NCBI RefSeq assembly: GCF_028657195.3
Contig: NZ_JANCPR020000057.1
Coordinates: 1-63,483, forward strand
Origin: Streptomyces iconiensis
GTDB lineage: Bacteria > Actinomycetota > Actinomycetes > Streptomycetales > Streptomycetaceae
Direction: 5' to 3'
DNA length: 63,483 nt
Positions within the stretch are counted from its first letter, which is position 1. Every line of letters starts with the position of its first letter. The translations under genes were made by a program, and so were the position numbers. Shown one piece after another: positions 7,613-15,389 of the stretch. Below the pieces are notes generated by a model, which was not told the origin of the DNA, ran no database searches, and was given only the letters and a program-made list of their open reading frames with translations.

Positions 7613-9304
7613 ATGAACCAGCACAGCAGTGCAGCCGCAGCCGCGTCCGGAGGCGCAGCCGCGTCCGCAGGCGCGTCCGCATCCGTCGGCCGGCGGGACG
7701 TTGTTACGGGGCGGGAGGGGGTGGCCCTCTCGGCGGGGGAGCCCGGCGCAGCCGAGTGGTGGCGGGGGGCGGTGATTTACCAGGTGTATCCGCGTTCGTT
7801 CGCGGACGGCAACGGGGACGGGATGGGCGACCTCAAGGGCGCCCGCGAGCGCCTGCCGTATCTCGCGGAGCTGGGCGTGGACGCCGTCTGGCTGAGCCCG
7901 TTCTATGCGTCGCCGCAGGCGGACGCCGGGTACGACGTGGCCGACTACCGGGCGATCGACCCGATGTTCGGGACCCTGCACGACGCGGACGCGTTGATCC
8001 GCGAAGCGCACGAACTGGGGCTGCGGGTCCTCGTGGACGTCGTACCGAACCATTCCTCGGATCGCCACGAGTGGTTCCAGCGCGCCCTGCAGGGTGACAG
8101 GGCCGCGCGGGAGCGTTACCACTTCCGGCAGGGCAAGGGTGAGCACGGCGAACTGCCGCCCAACGACTGGGAGTCCATCTTCGGCGGGCCCGCGTGGACG
8201 CGGGTCCCCAGTGCGGGGCTGTGGTATCTGCACCTGTTCGCGCCCGAGCAGCCGGACTTCAACTGGGAGCACCCCGCCGTGCGGGACGAGTTCCGCTCGG
8301 TCCTGCGGTTCTGGCTGGACATGGGCGTGGACGGCTTCCGCATCGACGTGGCACACGGGCTGGTGAAGGCCGAGGGGCTGCCGGACATGGGCAGCACCGA
8401 CCAGCTCAAGCTGCTCGGCAACCAGCAGCTCCCGTTCTTCGACCAGGACGGCGTCCACGAGATCTACCGCTCCTGGCGGGCCGTCCTGGACGAGTACCCG
8501 GGAGAACGTATCGGCGTGGCCGAGGCGTGGGCGCCCAGCGCGGAGCGCACCGCGCTGTACGTACGCGAGGACGAGCTGCATCAGGCGTTCAACTTCCATT
8601 ACCTGAACACCGGTTGGGAGGCGGAGCCGCTGCGCGAGGTCATCGACGAGTCCCTGGACTCGCTCGGCGCCGTCGGCGCACCCGCGACCTGGGTGCTGTC
8701 CAACCACGACGTCGTACGCCACCGCACCCGCCTCGGCGGCGGCCACACCCGGGGCCGCGCCGCCTCGCTGCTGATGCTCGCGCTGCCGGGCTCCGCCTAC
8801 GTGTACCAGGGCGAGGAACTGGGGCTGCCCGAGGTGACGGAGCTGCCGGACGCCGCGCGCCAGGACCCCTCGTTCTTCCGCGACAACGGCCAGGACGGGC
8901 TGCGCGACGGATGCAGGGTGCCGCTGCCGTGGACGGAGGAGCAGGGTGCCGGCTCGTACGGGTTCGGCGCCGGCGGGAGCTGGCTGCCGCAGCCCGCCGG
9001 GTGGGGCGCGCTGTCCGTCGCGGCCCAGACCGGTGACCCGGACTCGACGCTGGAGCTGTACAGGGAGGCGCTGCGGCTGCGCCGCGAGCGGCCCGAACTG
9101 GGCGCTGGCGAACCTCTGGAGTGGCTGCCCGCACCCGAGGGCGTGCTCGCCTTCCGGCGCGGCGGGTTCGTGTGCACGGCGAACACGGGCGCGGGTGCCG
9201 CCGAACTGGGCGCTGTTCCGGGCGAGTTGCTGCTCGCCAGCGGTCCGTACGACGGCGGCCGTACGCTGCCGGGCGACACGACCGCCTGGTGGGTCGGCGG
9301 ATGA
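7613..9304 (+). CDS. aglA: GH13 alpha-glucosidase (copy 2, AglA position)
   Basis: A 563-residue cytoplasmic GH13 enzyme in the place where S. coelicolor has aglA, downstream of malG. It should cut intracellular maltose and maltodextrins to glucose. Catalytic segments are intact: G-F-R-I-D-V-A-H-G (nucleophile), G-V-A-E-A-W-A-P (acid/base) and L-S-N-H-D-V-V-R-H. Start ATG 7613 has CAGGGA just upstream. The first 45 residues are Ala/Ser-rich and not shared with copy 1; they are not a signal peptide, lacking a charged N-region and a cleavable core. The stop overlaps the ATG of the following LacI gene (ATGA), so enzyme and regulator are translationally coupled. Confidence 0.9.
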   Translation: MNQHSSAAAAASGGAAASAGASASVGRRDVVTGREGVALSAGEPGAAEWWRGAVIYQVYPRSFADGNGDGMGDLKGARERLPYLAELGVDAVWLSPFYASPQADAGYDVADYRAIDPMFGTLHDADALIREAHELGLRVLVDVVPNHSSDRHEWFQRALQGDRAARERYHFRQGKGEHGELPPNDWESIFGGPAWTRVPSAGLWYLHLFAPEQPDFNWEHPAVRDEFRSVLRFWLDMGVDGFRIDVAHGLVKAEGLPDMGSTDQLKLLGNQQLPFFDQDGVHEIYRSWRAVLDEYPGERIGVAEAWAPSAERTALYVREDELHQAFNFHYLNTGWEAEPLREVIDESLDSLGAVGAPATWVLSNHDVVRHRTRLGGGHTRGRAASLLMLALPGSAYVYQGEELGLPEVTELPDAARQDPSFFRDNGQDGLRDGCRVPLPWTEEQGAGSYGFGAGGSWLPQPAGWGALSVAAQTGDPDSTLELYREALRLRRERPELGAGEPLEWLPAPEGVLAFRRGGFVCTANTGAGAAELGAVPGELLLASGPYDGGRTLPGDTTAWWVGG

Positions 9305-10320
9305 CGAGTCACGCGCCGGCCCGGCTCGCGGACATCGCGGCGCAGGCCGAGGTCAGCGAGGCCACGGTCAGCCGCGTCCTGAACGGCAAGTCGGGCGTGG
9401 CCACCGCGACCCGCCTGCGGGTGCTCGCCGCGCTGGACGTACTCGGCTACGAGCGGCCCGCACGGGCACGGCAGCGCAGCGCGGGGCTCGTAGGGCTCGT
9501 CGTACCCGAGCTGACCAACCCGATCTTCCCCGCGTTCGCGCAGGTCATCGAGCAGGCGCTGGCCGGGTACGGCTATACGCCGGTGCTCGGCAGCACCCAG
9601 ATGCCGGGCGGGGCAACGGAGGACGAGTTGGTGGACCAGCTGGTGGGGCGCGGTGTGACCGGCTTCATCTTCCTGTCGGGGCTGCACGCCGACCTGAGCG
9701 CCGATCCGGGCCGCTACACGAAGCTCGCGGGGCGCAGCGTGCCGTTCGTCCTCATCAACGGCTTCAACGACCGCATCAGCGCGCCCTTCGTCTCACCCGA
9801 CGACCGCGCGGCTGCCGTCATGGCCGTAGGGCATCTGCGGGAGCTGGGGCACCGGCGGATCGGGCTCGCCGTCGGGCCCAGCCGCTTCGTGCCGGCACGC
9901 CGCAAGGCGCAGGGTTTCGCCGAGGCGGTGGGCGCCGACAACGGTGCGGGGCCACCGCCCGTCGAGCACACCCTCTTCACGGTCGAGGGCGGGCACGCGG
10001 CGGCGCTGGCGCTGCTGGAAGCCGGCTGTACGGGCATCGTGTGCGGCAGCGACATGATGGCGCTCGGGGCGGTACGGGCCGCGCGGGAGCGGGGCCTTGA
10101 GGTGCCGCGTCAGGTCTCGGTCGTGGGATACGACGACTCCGTGCTGAACTCGTTCACCGATCCGCCGCTCACCACCGTCAGGCAGCCCGTGCGCGCGATG
10201 GCGAACGCCGCCGTACAGGCGCTGCTGGAGGCGCTGGGCGGGAGTCCCGTCGCGGACACGGAGTTCGTCTTCCAGCCCGAACTGGTCGTGCGCGGCTCCA
10301 CGGCCCAGGCGCCGGGATGA
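9301..10320 (+). CDS. LacI-family regulator, MalR paralogue
   Basis: A 339-residue LacI/GalR regulator, closely related to MalR at 1091-2152. The DNA-binding helix segment (L-A-D-I-A-A-Q-A-E-V-S-E-A-T-V-S-R-V-L-N-G-K) is almost the same as in MalR, differing by Glu for Gly, so both probably bind related operators. The sensor domain is more diverged, suggesting a different inducer. The ATG at 9301 overlaps the GH13 stop by four bases. Together with the GH13 gene it forms a pair that mirrors the minus-strand GH13-malR pair. Which of the two controls malEFG is inferred only from similarity to the S. coelicolor protein. Confidence 0.88.
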   Translation: MTSHAPARLADIAAQAEVSEATVSRVLNGKSGVATATRLRVLAALDVLGYERPARARQRSAGLVGLVVPELTNPIFPAFAQVIEQALAGYGYTPVLGSTQMPGGATEDELVDQLVGRGVTGFIFLSGLHADLSADPGRYTKLAGRSVPFVLINGFNDRISAPFVSPDDRAAAVMAVGHLRELGHRRIGLAVGPSRFVPARRKAQGFAEAVGADNGAGPPPVEHTLFTVEGGHAAALALLEAGCTGIVCGSDMMALGAVRAARERGLEVPRQVSVVGYDDSVLNSFTDPPLTTVRQPVRAMANAAVQALLEALGGSPVADTEFVFQPELVVRGSTAQAPG

Positions 10321-10337
10321 GTACCGGGGGCCGGGAT

Positions 10338-10410
10338 GAGCGCTCAGGCATCGGGACGAGCGCTCAGGCATCGGGGTGAGCGCTCAGGCATCGGGACGAG
10401 CGCTCAACCG
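10338..10410. repeat. 20-bp tandem repeat between convergent genes
   Basis: Units start at 10338, 10358, 10378 and 10398. Units 1 and 3 are identical (GAGCGCTCAGGCATCGGGAC), unit 2 differs at its last two bases, and unit 4 is partial. Each contains the 8-bp palindrome GAGCGCTC. It fills the gap between the LacI and histidine-kinase stops, so it may act as a bidirectional terminator. Confidence 0.85.
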
Positions 10411-12038
10411 TCGCGGCCGACGACGGACTTGGCGGCGAGCGTGCCGCCGGAGAAGCACAGGCGGTAGGCGTCCGCGGAGTTGAGGCCGGTGCTGTAGTAG
10501 ACGCACTCCTGGCCCCGTGGGGTGCGCGGTGCGCCGTCGGGCGGGCCGTCGCGGGTGACCAGGGGCAGGTGGGCCTTGACATCGGCACGGGGTGTGCCGG
10601 GCCGCAGCTTGGCGTAGTCCTCCTTGTCGAGGACCGAGAGGGAGGAGCTGACCAGGCTCACCGGGATCATCAGCAGCAGGATTCCGGCGACGGCGGCCAG
10701 CGGCCCCAGCACGGTCTGGGCCAGGCTGCGGCGTACCCGCCGTCTGGCGCGCGCCAGTTCGCGCGCCGAGGTGGTGAGCGGGGCACGTGCCGCGCGGGGT
10801 GCGGCCGTGCCGGAGCCGGTGACCGGTACCTCTGCCACCACCTCGAATCCGCCCTCGGGAGTCGGCTGCGCGCGCAGGGTGCCGCCCGCCAGGCGCACCC
10901 GCTCATCCAGGCCGACGAGTCCGGTGCCGCCCGAGGCCAGCCCCGGGAGAGCCGGGCCCGGAGGCGGGCCGTTGGTGACGCCGACCGTGCAGACCCCGCC
11001 TTCGCTGCCTTCGCCGCCTTCGCGGGTGAGCCGTACCCGCACCTCGGCGCCGGCTGCGTGCTTGGCGGCGTTCGTCAGCGCCTCCTGCACGACGCGGTAC
11101 GCGGCACGCGCGGCCATCACGGGCAGCGCCTCCAGCGTGGGCGCTGCCTCCGGTGGGTGCGGCGCCTCCGGCGTGGGTGCTGCCTCTGGCGGGGGCGCTG
11201 CCTCCCGTGCGTGCGGTGCCGCCGCCCCGTCGCCTTCCAGTGTCACGGTGAGCCCGGAGTCCCGTGCGCCGCGCACCAGTTCGGCGAGCGAGTCGGGTGT
11301 CGCCACCGGGCCCTTCGGGGCCTCGTCGCCGTCCTCACGGAGGACGCCGATGATGTCCCGCAGCCGTGCCGTCGCCGCTGCCGCCGCCTCGCGCAGTTCC
11401 CCCGCTGCCTCCTGCTGGCGGGGGCCGAGCGCGGGGTCCACCTGGAGGGCGCCTGCCCGCACGGCGAGCAGGGTCAGGTCGTGTCCGAGTGAGTCGTGCA
11501 TGTCCCCCGCGATCCGGGCACGTTCGCGCAGCCTGGCCCTGTCGGCTGCCGTGCGCCGGCTGCTCTCCATCTGCTCGGCCAGCCGCCAGCCCGTACCGAT
11601 CAGTTCGGCGTACTGCGCCAGGTAGCGACCCAGCAGCCACGGCAGCCCCACCGACAGCAGCAGGGTCAGCAGTTGGGTGGGCCACGCCCACAGTTCCCGG
11701 GCCACGAACACGCACAGCGGCAGCCCTGCGACCGCCACCCCGGCGAAGAACCACAGCGCGGGCCGCGCCGCCGCCGTCCGCCGCCCCGCCAGGAACCCGA
11801 ACACCGCGAGCGCGGGCCAGAACTCCGGCGCCAGCAGCTCCGTGTGCGCGGTCAGCCCCAGCGCGACCGGCACCCCCGTAGCCGCCATCGGCCACCTCGG
11901 GCTCAGCCACACGGCACCGGCCAGCAGCGGCACGGCGACCGCCGCCGTCACGGCACCTTGGCCGTGCGACTGGACGGCCGCGGTGACAGGCGCGGTGCAG
12001 ACGGCGAGAACGGTCAGCAGTGGGCCGAGGGTGCGCAT
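10404..12038 (-). CDS. Histidine kinase with C-terminal extracytoplasmic domain
   Basis: A 544-residue NarL-type sensor kinase. Four to six hydrophobic segments fill the first ~150 residues. The phosphoacceptor His lies in I-A-G-D-M-H-D-S-L-G-H-D-L-T, and the HATPase domain has V-V-Q-E-A-L-T-N-A-A-K-H and G-G-T-G-L-V-G-L-D-E-R. A Pro/Ala/Glu repeat (P-E-A-A-P-T type, 11130-11225) interrupts the region between them. After the ATPase domain comes a further membrane segment (G-P-L-A-A-V-A-G-I-L-L-L-M-I-P) and about 80 residues with paired cysteines (Q-E-C-V-Y-Y, Y-R-L-C-F-S), predicted outside. The ATG at 12038 has no strong ribosome-binding site; the upstream extension to 12239 reads through a 15-bp tandem repeat and is rejected. 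It lies downstream of its probable regulator partner. Confidence 0.85.
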   Translation of the reverse strand: MRTLGPLLTVLAVCTAPVTAAVQSHGQGAVTAAVAVPLLAGAVWLSPRWPMAATGVPVALGLTAHTELLAPEFWPALAVFGFLAGRRTAAARPALWFFAGVAVAGLPLCVFVARELWAWPTQLLTLLLSVGLPWLLGRYLAQYAELIGTGWRLAEQMESSRRTAADRARLRERARIAGDMHDSLGHDLTLLAVRAGALQVDPALGPRQQEAAGELREAAAAATARLRDIIGVLREDGDEAPKGPVATPDSLAELVRGARDSGLTVTLEGDGAAAPHAREAAPPPEAAPTPEAPHPPEAAPTLEALPVMAARAAYRVVQEALTNAAKHAAGAEVRVRLTREGGEGSEGGVCTVGVTNGPPPGPALPGLASGGTGLVGLDERVRLAGGTLRAQPTPEGGFEVVAEVPVTGSGTAAPRAARAPLTTSARELARARRRVRRSLAQTVLGPLAAVAGILLLMIPVSLVSSSLSVLDKEDYAKLRPGTPRADVKAHLPLVTRDGPPDGAPRTPRGQECVYYSTGLNSADAYRLCFSGGTLAAKSVVGRDG

Positions 12039-12134
12039 GGGGCGAGGATCGCGCACGGCCCGTACCCCGCGCCTCCGTCGAAAGTGATGCTCCGACCTGC
12101 CGGAGCAGTGGTGCTCCGAGCTGCCGAAGCGGCC

Positions 12135-12215
12135 AGGGAGCGAGCGTCCAAGGATCGAGCGTCCAGGGACCGAGCGGCCAAGCAGCGAGCGCCAAAGCGC
12201 CGAGCGCTCAAGCGC
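12135..12215. repeat. 15-bp degenerate tandem repeat
   Basis: About five units of 15 bp, each beginning CGAGCG (for example CGAGCGTCCAAGGAT and CGAGCGTCCAGGGAC), between the response-regulator stop and the kinase start. Units drift progressively. The repeat lies in the probable 5' leader of the kinase message. Confidence 0.75.
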
Positions 12216-12222
12216 CAACGCG

Positions 12223-12939
12223 TTACCCCTCGTCCTCACCCGGGGCGACGAGGCCCGCTTCGTAGGCCAGGATCGCGGCCTGGACGCGGTTCTTCATCTC
12301 CAGGCGGGCGAGGATCTGGCTCACGTACGTCTTCACCGTGCCCTCGACCACGTGCAGCCGCCGCGCGATCTCCGCGTTGGAGAGCCCGGCACCGACCAGC
12401 GCGAGCACGTCATGTTCGCGGGCCGTCAACTCCTCGGCGCGTGCCCTGGCCGAGGCCCGCCTGCCCAGCCTGTCGGTGTCCATGTGGGTGATGACGCGGC
12501 GGGCGATGGAGGGGGAGAGGTAGGCGCCACCTTCGGCCACCGCACGGATTCCGGAGAGCAGTTCGCGCGGATCGCCCGACTTGAGCACGAAGCCGGCGGC
12601 GCCGGAGCCGAGGGCCTCGGCTATGTACTCGTCCTCCGAGAACGTCGTCAGCATCATCACGGCCGTACCGGGCGAGACCCGGTGCAGCTCGGCCGCGGCG
12701 CGCAGCCCGTCGAGCCGGGGCATGCGGATGTCGAGCAGGCACACGTCGGGCCTGTGCCTGAGGGTCAGTTCGACGGCCTCGTGTCCGTCGGCGGCCTCGG
12801 CCACCACCTCGATGTCCTCGGCCGAGCCCAGGATGGCCCGTACGCCCGCCCTGATCATCGCCTCGTCGTCCGCGAGGAGGACCCGCACACGTTCCCGCAC
12901 CCGTTCTCCCGACCGGTGTTCCTGCTCGGTCCCGTTCAC
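12223..12939 (-). CDS. LuxR/NarL-family response regulator
   Basis: A 238-residue two-domain regulator. The receiver shows R-V-L-L-A-D-D-E-A-M-I-R-A-G, the phosphorylated Asp in V-C-L-L-D-I-R-M-P, and Lys in F-V-L-K-S-G. The C-terminal LuxR HTH reads E-L-T-A-R-E-H-D-V-L-A-L-V followed by S-N-A-E-I-A-R-R-L. I chose GTG 12939 because AAAGGA lies eight bases upstream; the longer frame runs into the promoter. It precedes the kinase gene and diverges from the ABC transporter pair at 13183, its likely target. Confidence 0.92.
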   Translation of the reverse strand: MNGTEQEHRSGERVRERVRVLLADDEAMIRAGVRAILGSAEDIEVVAEAADGHEAVELTLRHRPDVCLLDIRMPRLDGLRAAAELHRVSPGTAVMMLTTFSEDEYIAEALGSGAAGFVLKSGDPRELLSGIRAVAEGGAYLSPSIARRVITHMDTDRLGRRASARARAEELTAREHDVLALVGAGLSNAEIARRLHVVEGTVKTYVSQILARLEMKNRVQAAILAYEAGLVAPGEDEG

Positions 12940-13182
12940 CAGAGTCCTTTCGAGGCGGCCCCGGCCTCCGCGACGTTCAGGCCGGTGGGTGTCGGCCTCA
13001 GCGTAGGACCCCGGCGCCCCGGGACCGGCCGGGGGTGAGGCCGGTGGCCCGTACCTGACGAAAGTGCAGGGTGGTCCGCTACCAAGGTGCACTGGCCCGG
13101 CTCCCGCAGCTCCCTAACGTCCTGAGTACGGCCCGCATGCGGGGCCGGGGACGACAGACGGCGGAGAGGAGCCGGGACGCAC

Positions 13183-14178
13183 ATGCTCACCCTGCGGAGC
13201 CTGACGAAGAAATACGGCCGGAGCGGCGCGAAGGCCGGGGACGGCGAGAAGACGGCCGTCGACGATCTGTCGCTGGAGGTGACGCCCGGCAAGGTCACCG
13301 GCTTTCTCGGGCCCAACGGCGCCGGCAAGTCCACCACCATGCGCCTGATCATGGGCCTGGACCGGCCCACCTCGGGCACGGCCCTCGTCAACGGACGGGC
13401 CTACGCCCAACTCCCGTACCCCCTGCGGGAGGTCGGGGCCCTGCTCGACGCCAAGGCCGCACACCCCCGGCGCAGCGCCTACCACCATCTGCTCGGCATG
13501 GCGCGCAGCCACGGCATCCCCGCCGGCCGGGTGCACGAGGTGCTCGGCATCGCCGGGATCAGCGAGGTGGCGGGCAAGCCCGTCGGCTCGTTCTCCATGG
13601 GCATGGGGCAGCGGCTCGGCATCGCAGCCGCGCTGCTGGGAGACCCCGAAGTGCTGCTGCTCGACGAGCCGGTCAACGGTCTCGACCCCGACGGCGTGCT
13701 GTGGATACGCACGCTGCTGCGCTCCCTCGCGGCCGAGGGCAGGACGGTGTTCCTCTCCAGCCACCTGATGAGCGAGATGGAACTGACCGCCGACCGGCTC
13801 GTCGTCATCGGCAGAGGCAGGCTTCTCGCCGAGGCGCCCATGGCCGATGTCCTCGCGGGCGGCACGCGCCACACCGTGCGCGTGCGCGGTCCGGAGACGG
13901 AAGAGCTGCGGACGCTCGCGCACCACATCGGCGCCGAGGCCGAGAACGTGCGCTGGCTCTCGGACGGGGAACTGGAGGTCACCGGCGTCCGGGCCGGACG
14001 CGTCGGCGATGTGGCCCACGAGCGGCGCGTACGGCTGCATGAACTGCGCGCCGCCGAGGCGACGTTGGAAGAGGCGTACATGCGCCTGACGTCCGGGAGC
14101 GTCGAGTACGCCGACCAGTTGAAGCCCACACCCACGCGGAGCACCGCGGGGGAGTACGACCCGAAGGCGAGCGTCTGA
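13183..14178 (+). CDS. ABC transporter ATP-binding protein
   Basis: A 331-residue ATPase of the ABC-2 drug/lantibiotic exporter type. Walker A is G-P-N-G-A-G-K-S-T at 43-51; the signature region reads S-F-S-M-G-M-G-Q-R-L; Walker B is V-L-L-L-D-E-P. About ten extra residues (R-S-G-A-K-A-G-D-G-E) precede the first strand. AGGAG lies upstream of ATG 13183. It is coupled to the permease gene two bases after its stop. It is divergent from the response regulator/kinase pair, an arrangement typical of two-component-controlled exporters. Substrate unknown. Confidence 0.92.
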   Translation: MLTLRSLTKKYGRSGAKAGDGEKTAVDDLSLEVTPGKVTGFLGPNGAGKSTTMRLIMGLDRPTSGTALVNGRAYAQLPYPLREVGALLDAKAAHPRRSAYHHLLGMARSHGIPAGRVHEVLGIAGISEVAGKPVGSFSMGMGQRLGIAAALLGDPEVLLLDEPVNGLDPDGVLWIRTLLRSLAAEGRTVFLSSHLMSEMELTADRLVVIGRGRLLAEAPMADVLAGGTRHTVRVRGPETEELRTLAHHIGAEAENVRWLSDGELEVTGVRAGRVGDVAHERRVRLHELRAAEATLEEAYMRLTSGSVEYADQLKPTPTRSTAGEYDPKASV

Positions 14179-14180
14179 CC

Positions 14181-15014
14181 ATGAGTATCCCGAACCCTTC
14201 CCAGCTCGCCCCGCGAGGTGTCCGCCGGGCCGGAGCCGGGCCCGGAGCCGGGCCCGGAGCCGGCGGCGGAGCCGGGCCCGGAGCCGCCGGGCTGCGCGGC
14301 GCCGTCGCCTTCGAGTGGACGAAGCTGGTGTCGCTCCGCTCCACCTGGTACCTGCTGCTCGCCGCCGCCGTCGCGATGGCTCTCGCGGCTCCCGGTATCG
14401 GCGTGACGTTCCACGATCCGGCCGCCTCGCCCGCCGACCCGGCGGCGCTCGCCGCCCTCTACGGCGTCGGTACCGTCGTCGCCGCGCTCGCCATGCTCTC
14501 CGTCACCGGCGAGTACGCCACGGGCTGCCTCACCACCACCCTCCAGTGCGTGCCCGACCGCGCCCGCTTCCTGCTCGCCAAGTGCCTTGTCCAGGGCGGC
14601 GTCTCCTTCGCCATGGGGGTCGCGCTCGGCGTGGGCGGCACCGTCGCCGGTGCGCTCTCCCTGGACGAGAGCACCTTCCACGCGTCCACGGCGGCGGGCC
14701 AGGTGCTGGCCATCGGCGCCTACACGGCGCTGCTCAGCGTGCTGACCCTCGGCCTCGCCACCGTTGTGCGCAGCTCGGCCGGGGTGCTCACATGCCTGTT
14801 CCTCCTGCTGTTCCTCCTCCCGTCGCTGCTGCGCGCGCTCCCCGGCGGCTTCCCCGCCGATGTGGCCGACGTGCTGCCACAGGGGGCGGGGGAGCGGCTG
14901 CTGGCGGGGGCAACCGGCGGCTACGGCCCCGCCGTCGCCCTGCCGCTCCTCGCCGCGTGGGCCTTCGCCTCGACGGCCCTCGCCCTGCGCGTGCTGCGGC
15001 GCAGGGACGCGTGA
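14181..15014 (+). CDS. ABC-2 type permease
   Basis: A 277-residue integral membrane protein with about six hydrophobic segments, the membrane partner of the ATPase encoded just upstream. The N-terminus carries a Gly-Ala-Gly-Pro repeat (residues ~16-36) before the first conserved segment G-A-V-A-F-E-W-T-K-L, where permeases of this family normally begin. That repeat is encoded by a short DNA tandem repeat and is probably an unstructured tail. The ATG at 14181 follows the ATPase stop directly. Confidence 0.88.
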   Translation: MSIPNPSQLAPRGVRRAGAGPGAGPGAGGGAGPGAAGLRGAVAFEWTKLVSLRSTWYLLLAAAVAMALAAPGIGVTFHDPAASPADPAALAALYGVGTVVAALAMLSVTGEYATGCLTTTLQCVPDRARFLLAKCLVQGGVSFAMGVALGVGGTVAGALSLDESTFHASTAAGQVLAIGAYTALLSVLTLGLATVVRSSAGVLTCLFLLLFLLPSLLRALPGGFPADVADVLPQGAGERLLAGATGGYGPAVALPLLAAWAFASTALALRVLRRRDA

Positions 15015-15389
15015 GCGCACTGGGCACGCCGGGTGTCCTCGGCCGTACCCCGGGTGCGTAACTGCCGTGCGGCGCACGCGAGTTGAGCGGCCGAGCGCGT
15101 TACGGGGCGGCCACGTGCGCCCCTCGGGCCCTGTCCTCCCGAAGCTCCGACGAAGCCACAAGCAGCTCCGAGCGACCGGCCGATCCGCAAAGGGCCGTTG
15201 CCGAGCAGGCGTTGTCGAGAAGGCGTGGTCACGGCGTGATTTCCGCCGTACATGCCGCAAGGGTTCCGCAACTTTCTGCAAGCTGTTACGTTCCCAGCGC
15301 TCCGGTCCGGTCGGGCGGGGGTCCCTGCCTGGGGCCCCACGCGCCCGTCCGGCCGGACCGGTTCCTCGGACACCCGGGAGGGAACACAG
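15015..15389 (+). promoter_or_regulatory. pulA upstream region with MalR-type elements
   Basis: TGCCGCAAGG (15253-15262), then TTTCTGCAAG (15273-15282), then CTGTTACGTTCC (15283-15294). The first and last blocks are identical to blocks before malE and similarly spaced. I infer a shared repressor site and promoter, with transcription starting near 15300 and a leader of about 90 bases. GGGAGGG at 15376-15382 is the pulA ribosome-binding site. The rest of the gap holds no gene I can support. Confidence 0.65.

Noticed and set aside
13064..13091. GTGCA direct repeat before the ABC genes as a response-regulator site
   Set aside because: Two five-base matches 23 bp apart are too weak to call; kept only as a hint for footprinting.
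13479..15281. Long minus-strand ORF of 600 codons opposite the ABC genes
   Set aside because: Arg/Gly/Ala-rich shadow frame of two well-supported ABC genes; no domain recognisable. The same holds for 53363-56176 minus and 48756-51152 minus opposite the TPR/CHAT genes.
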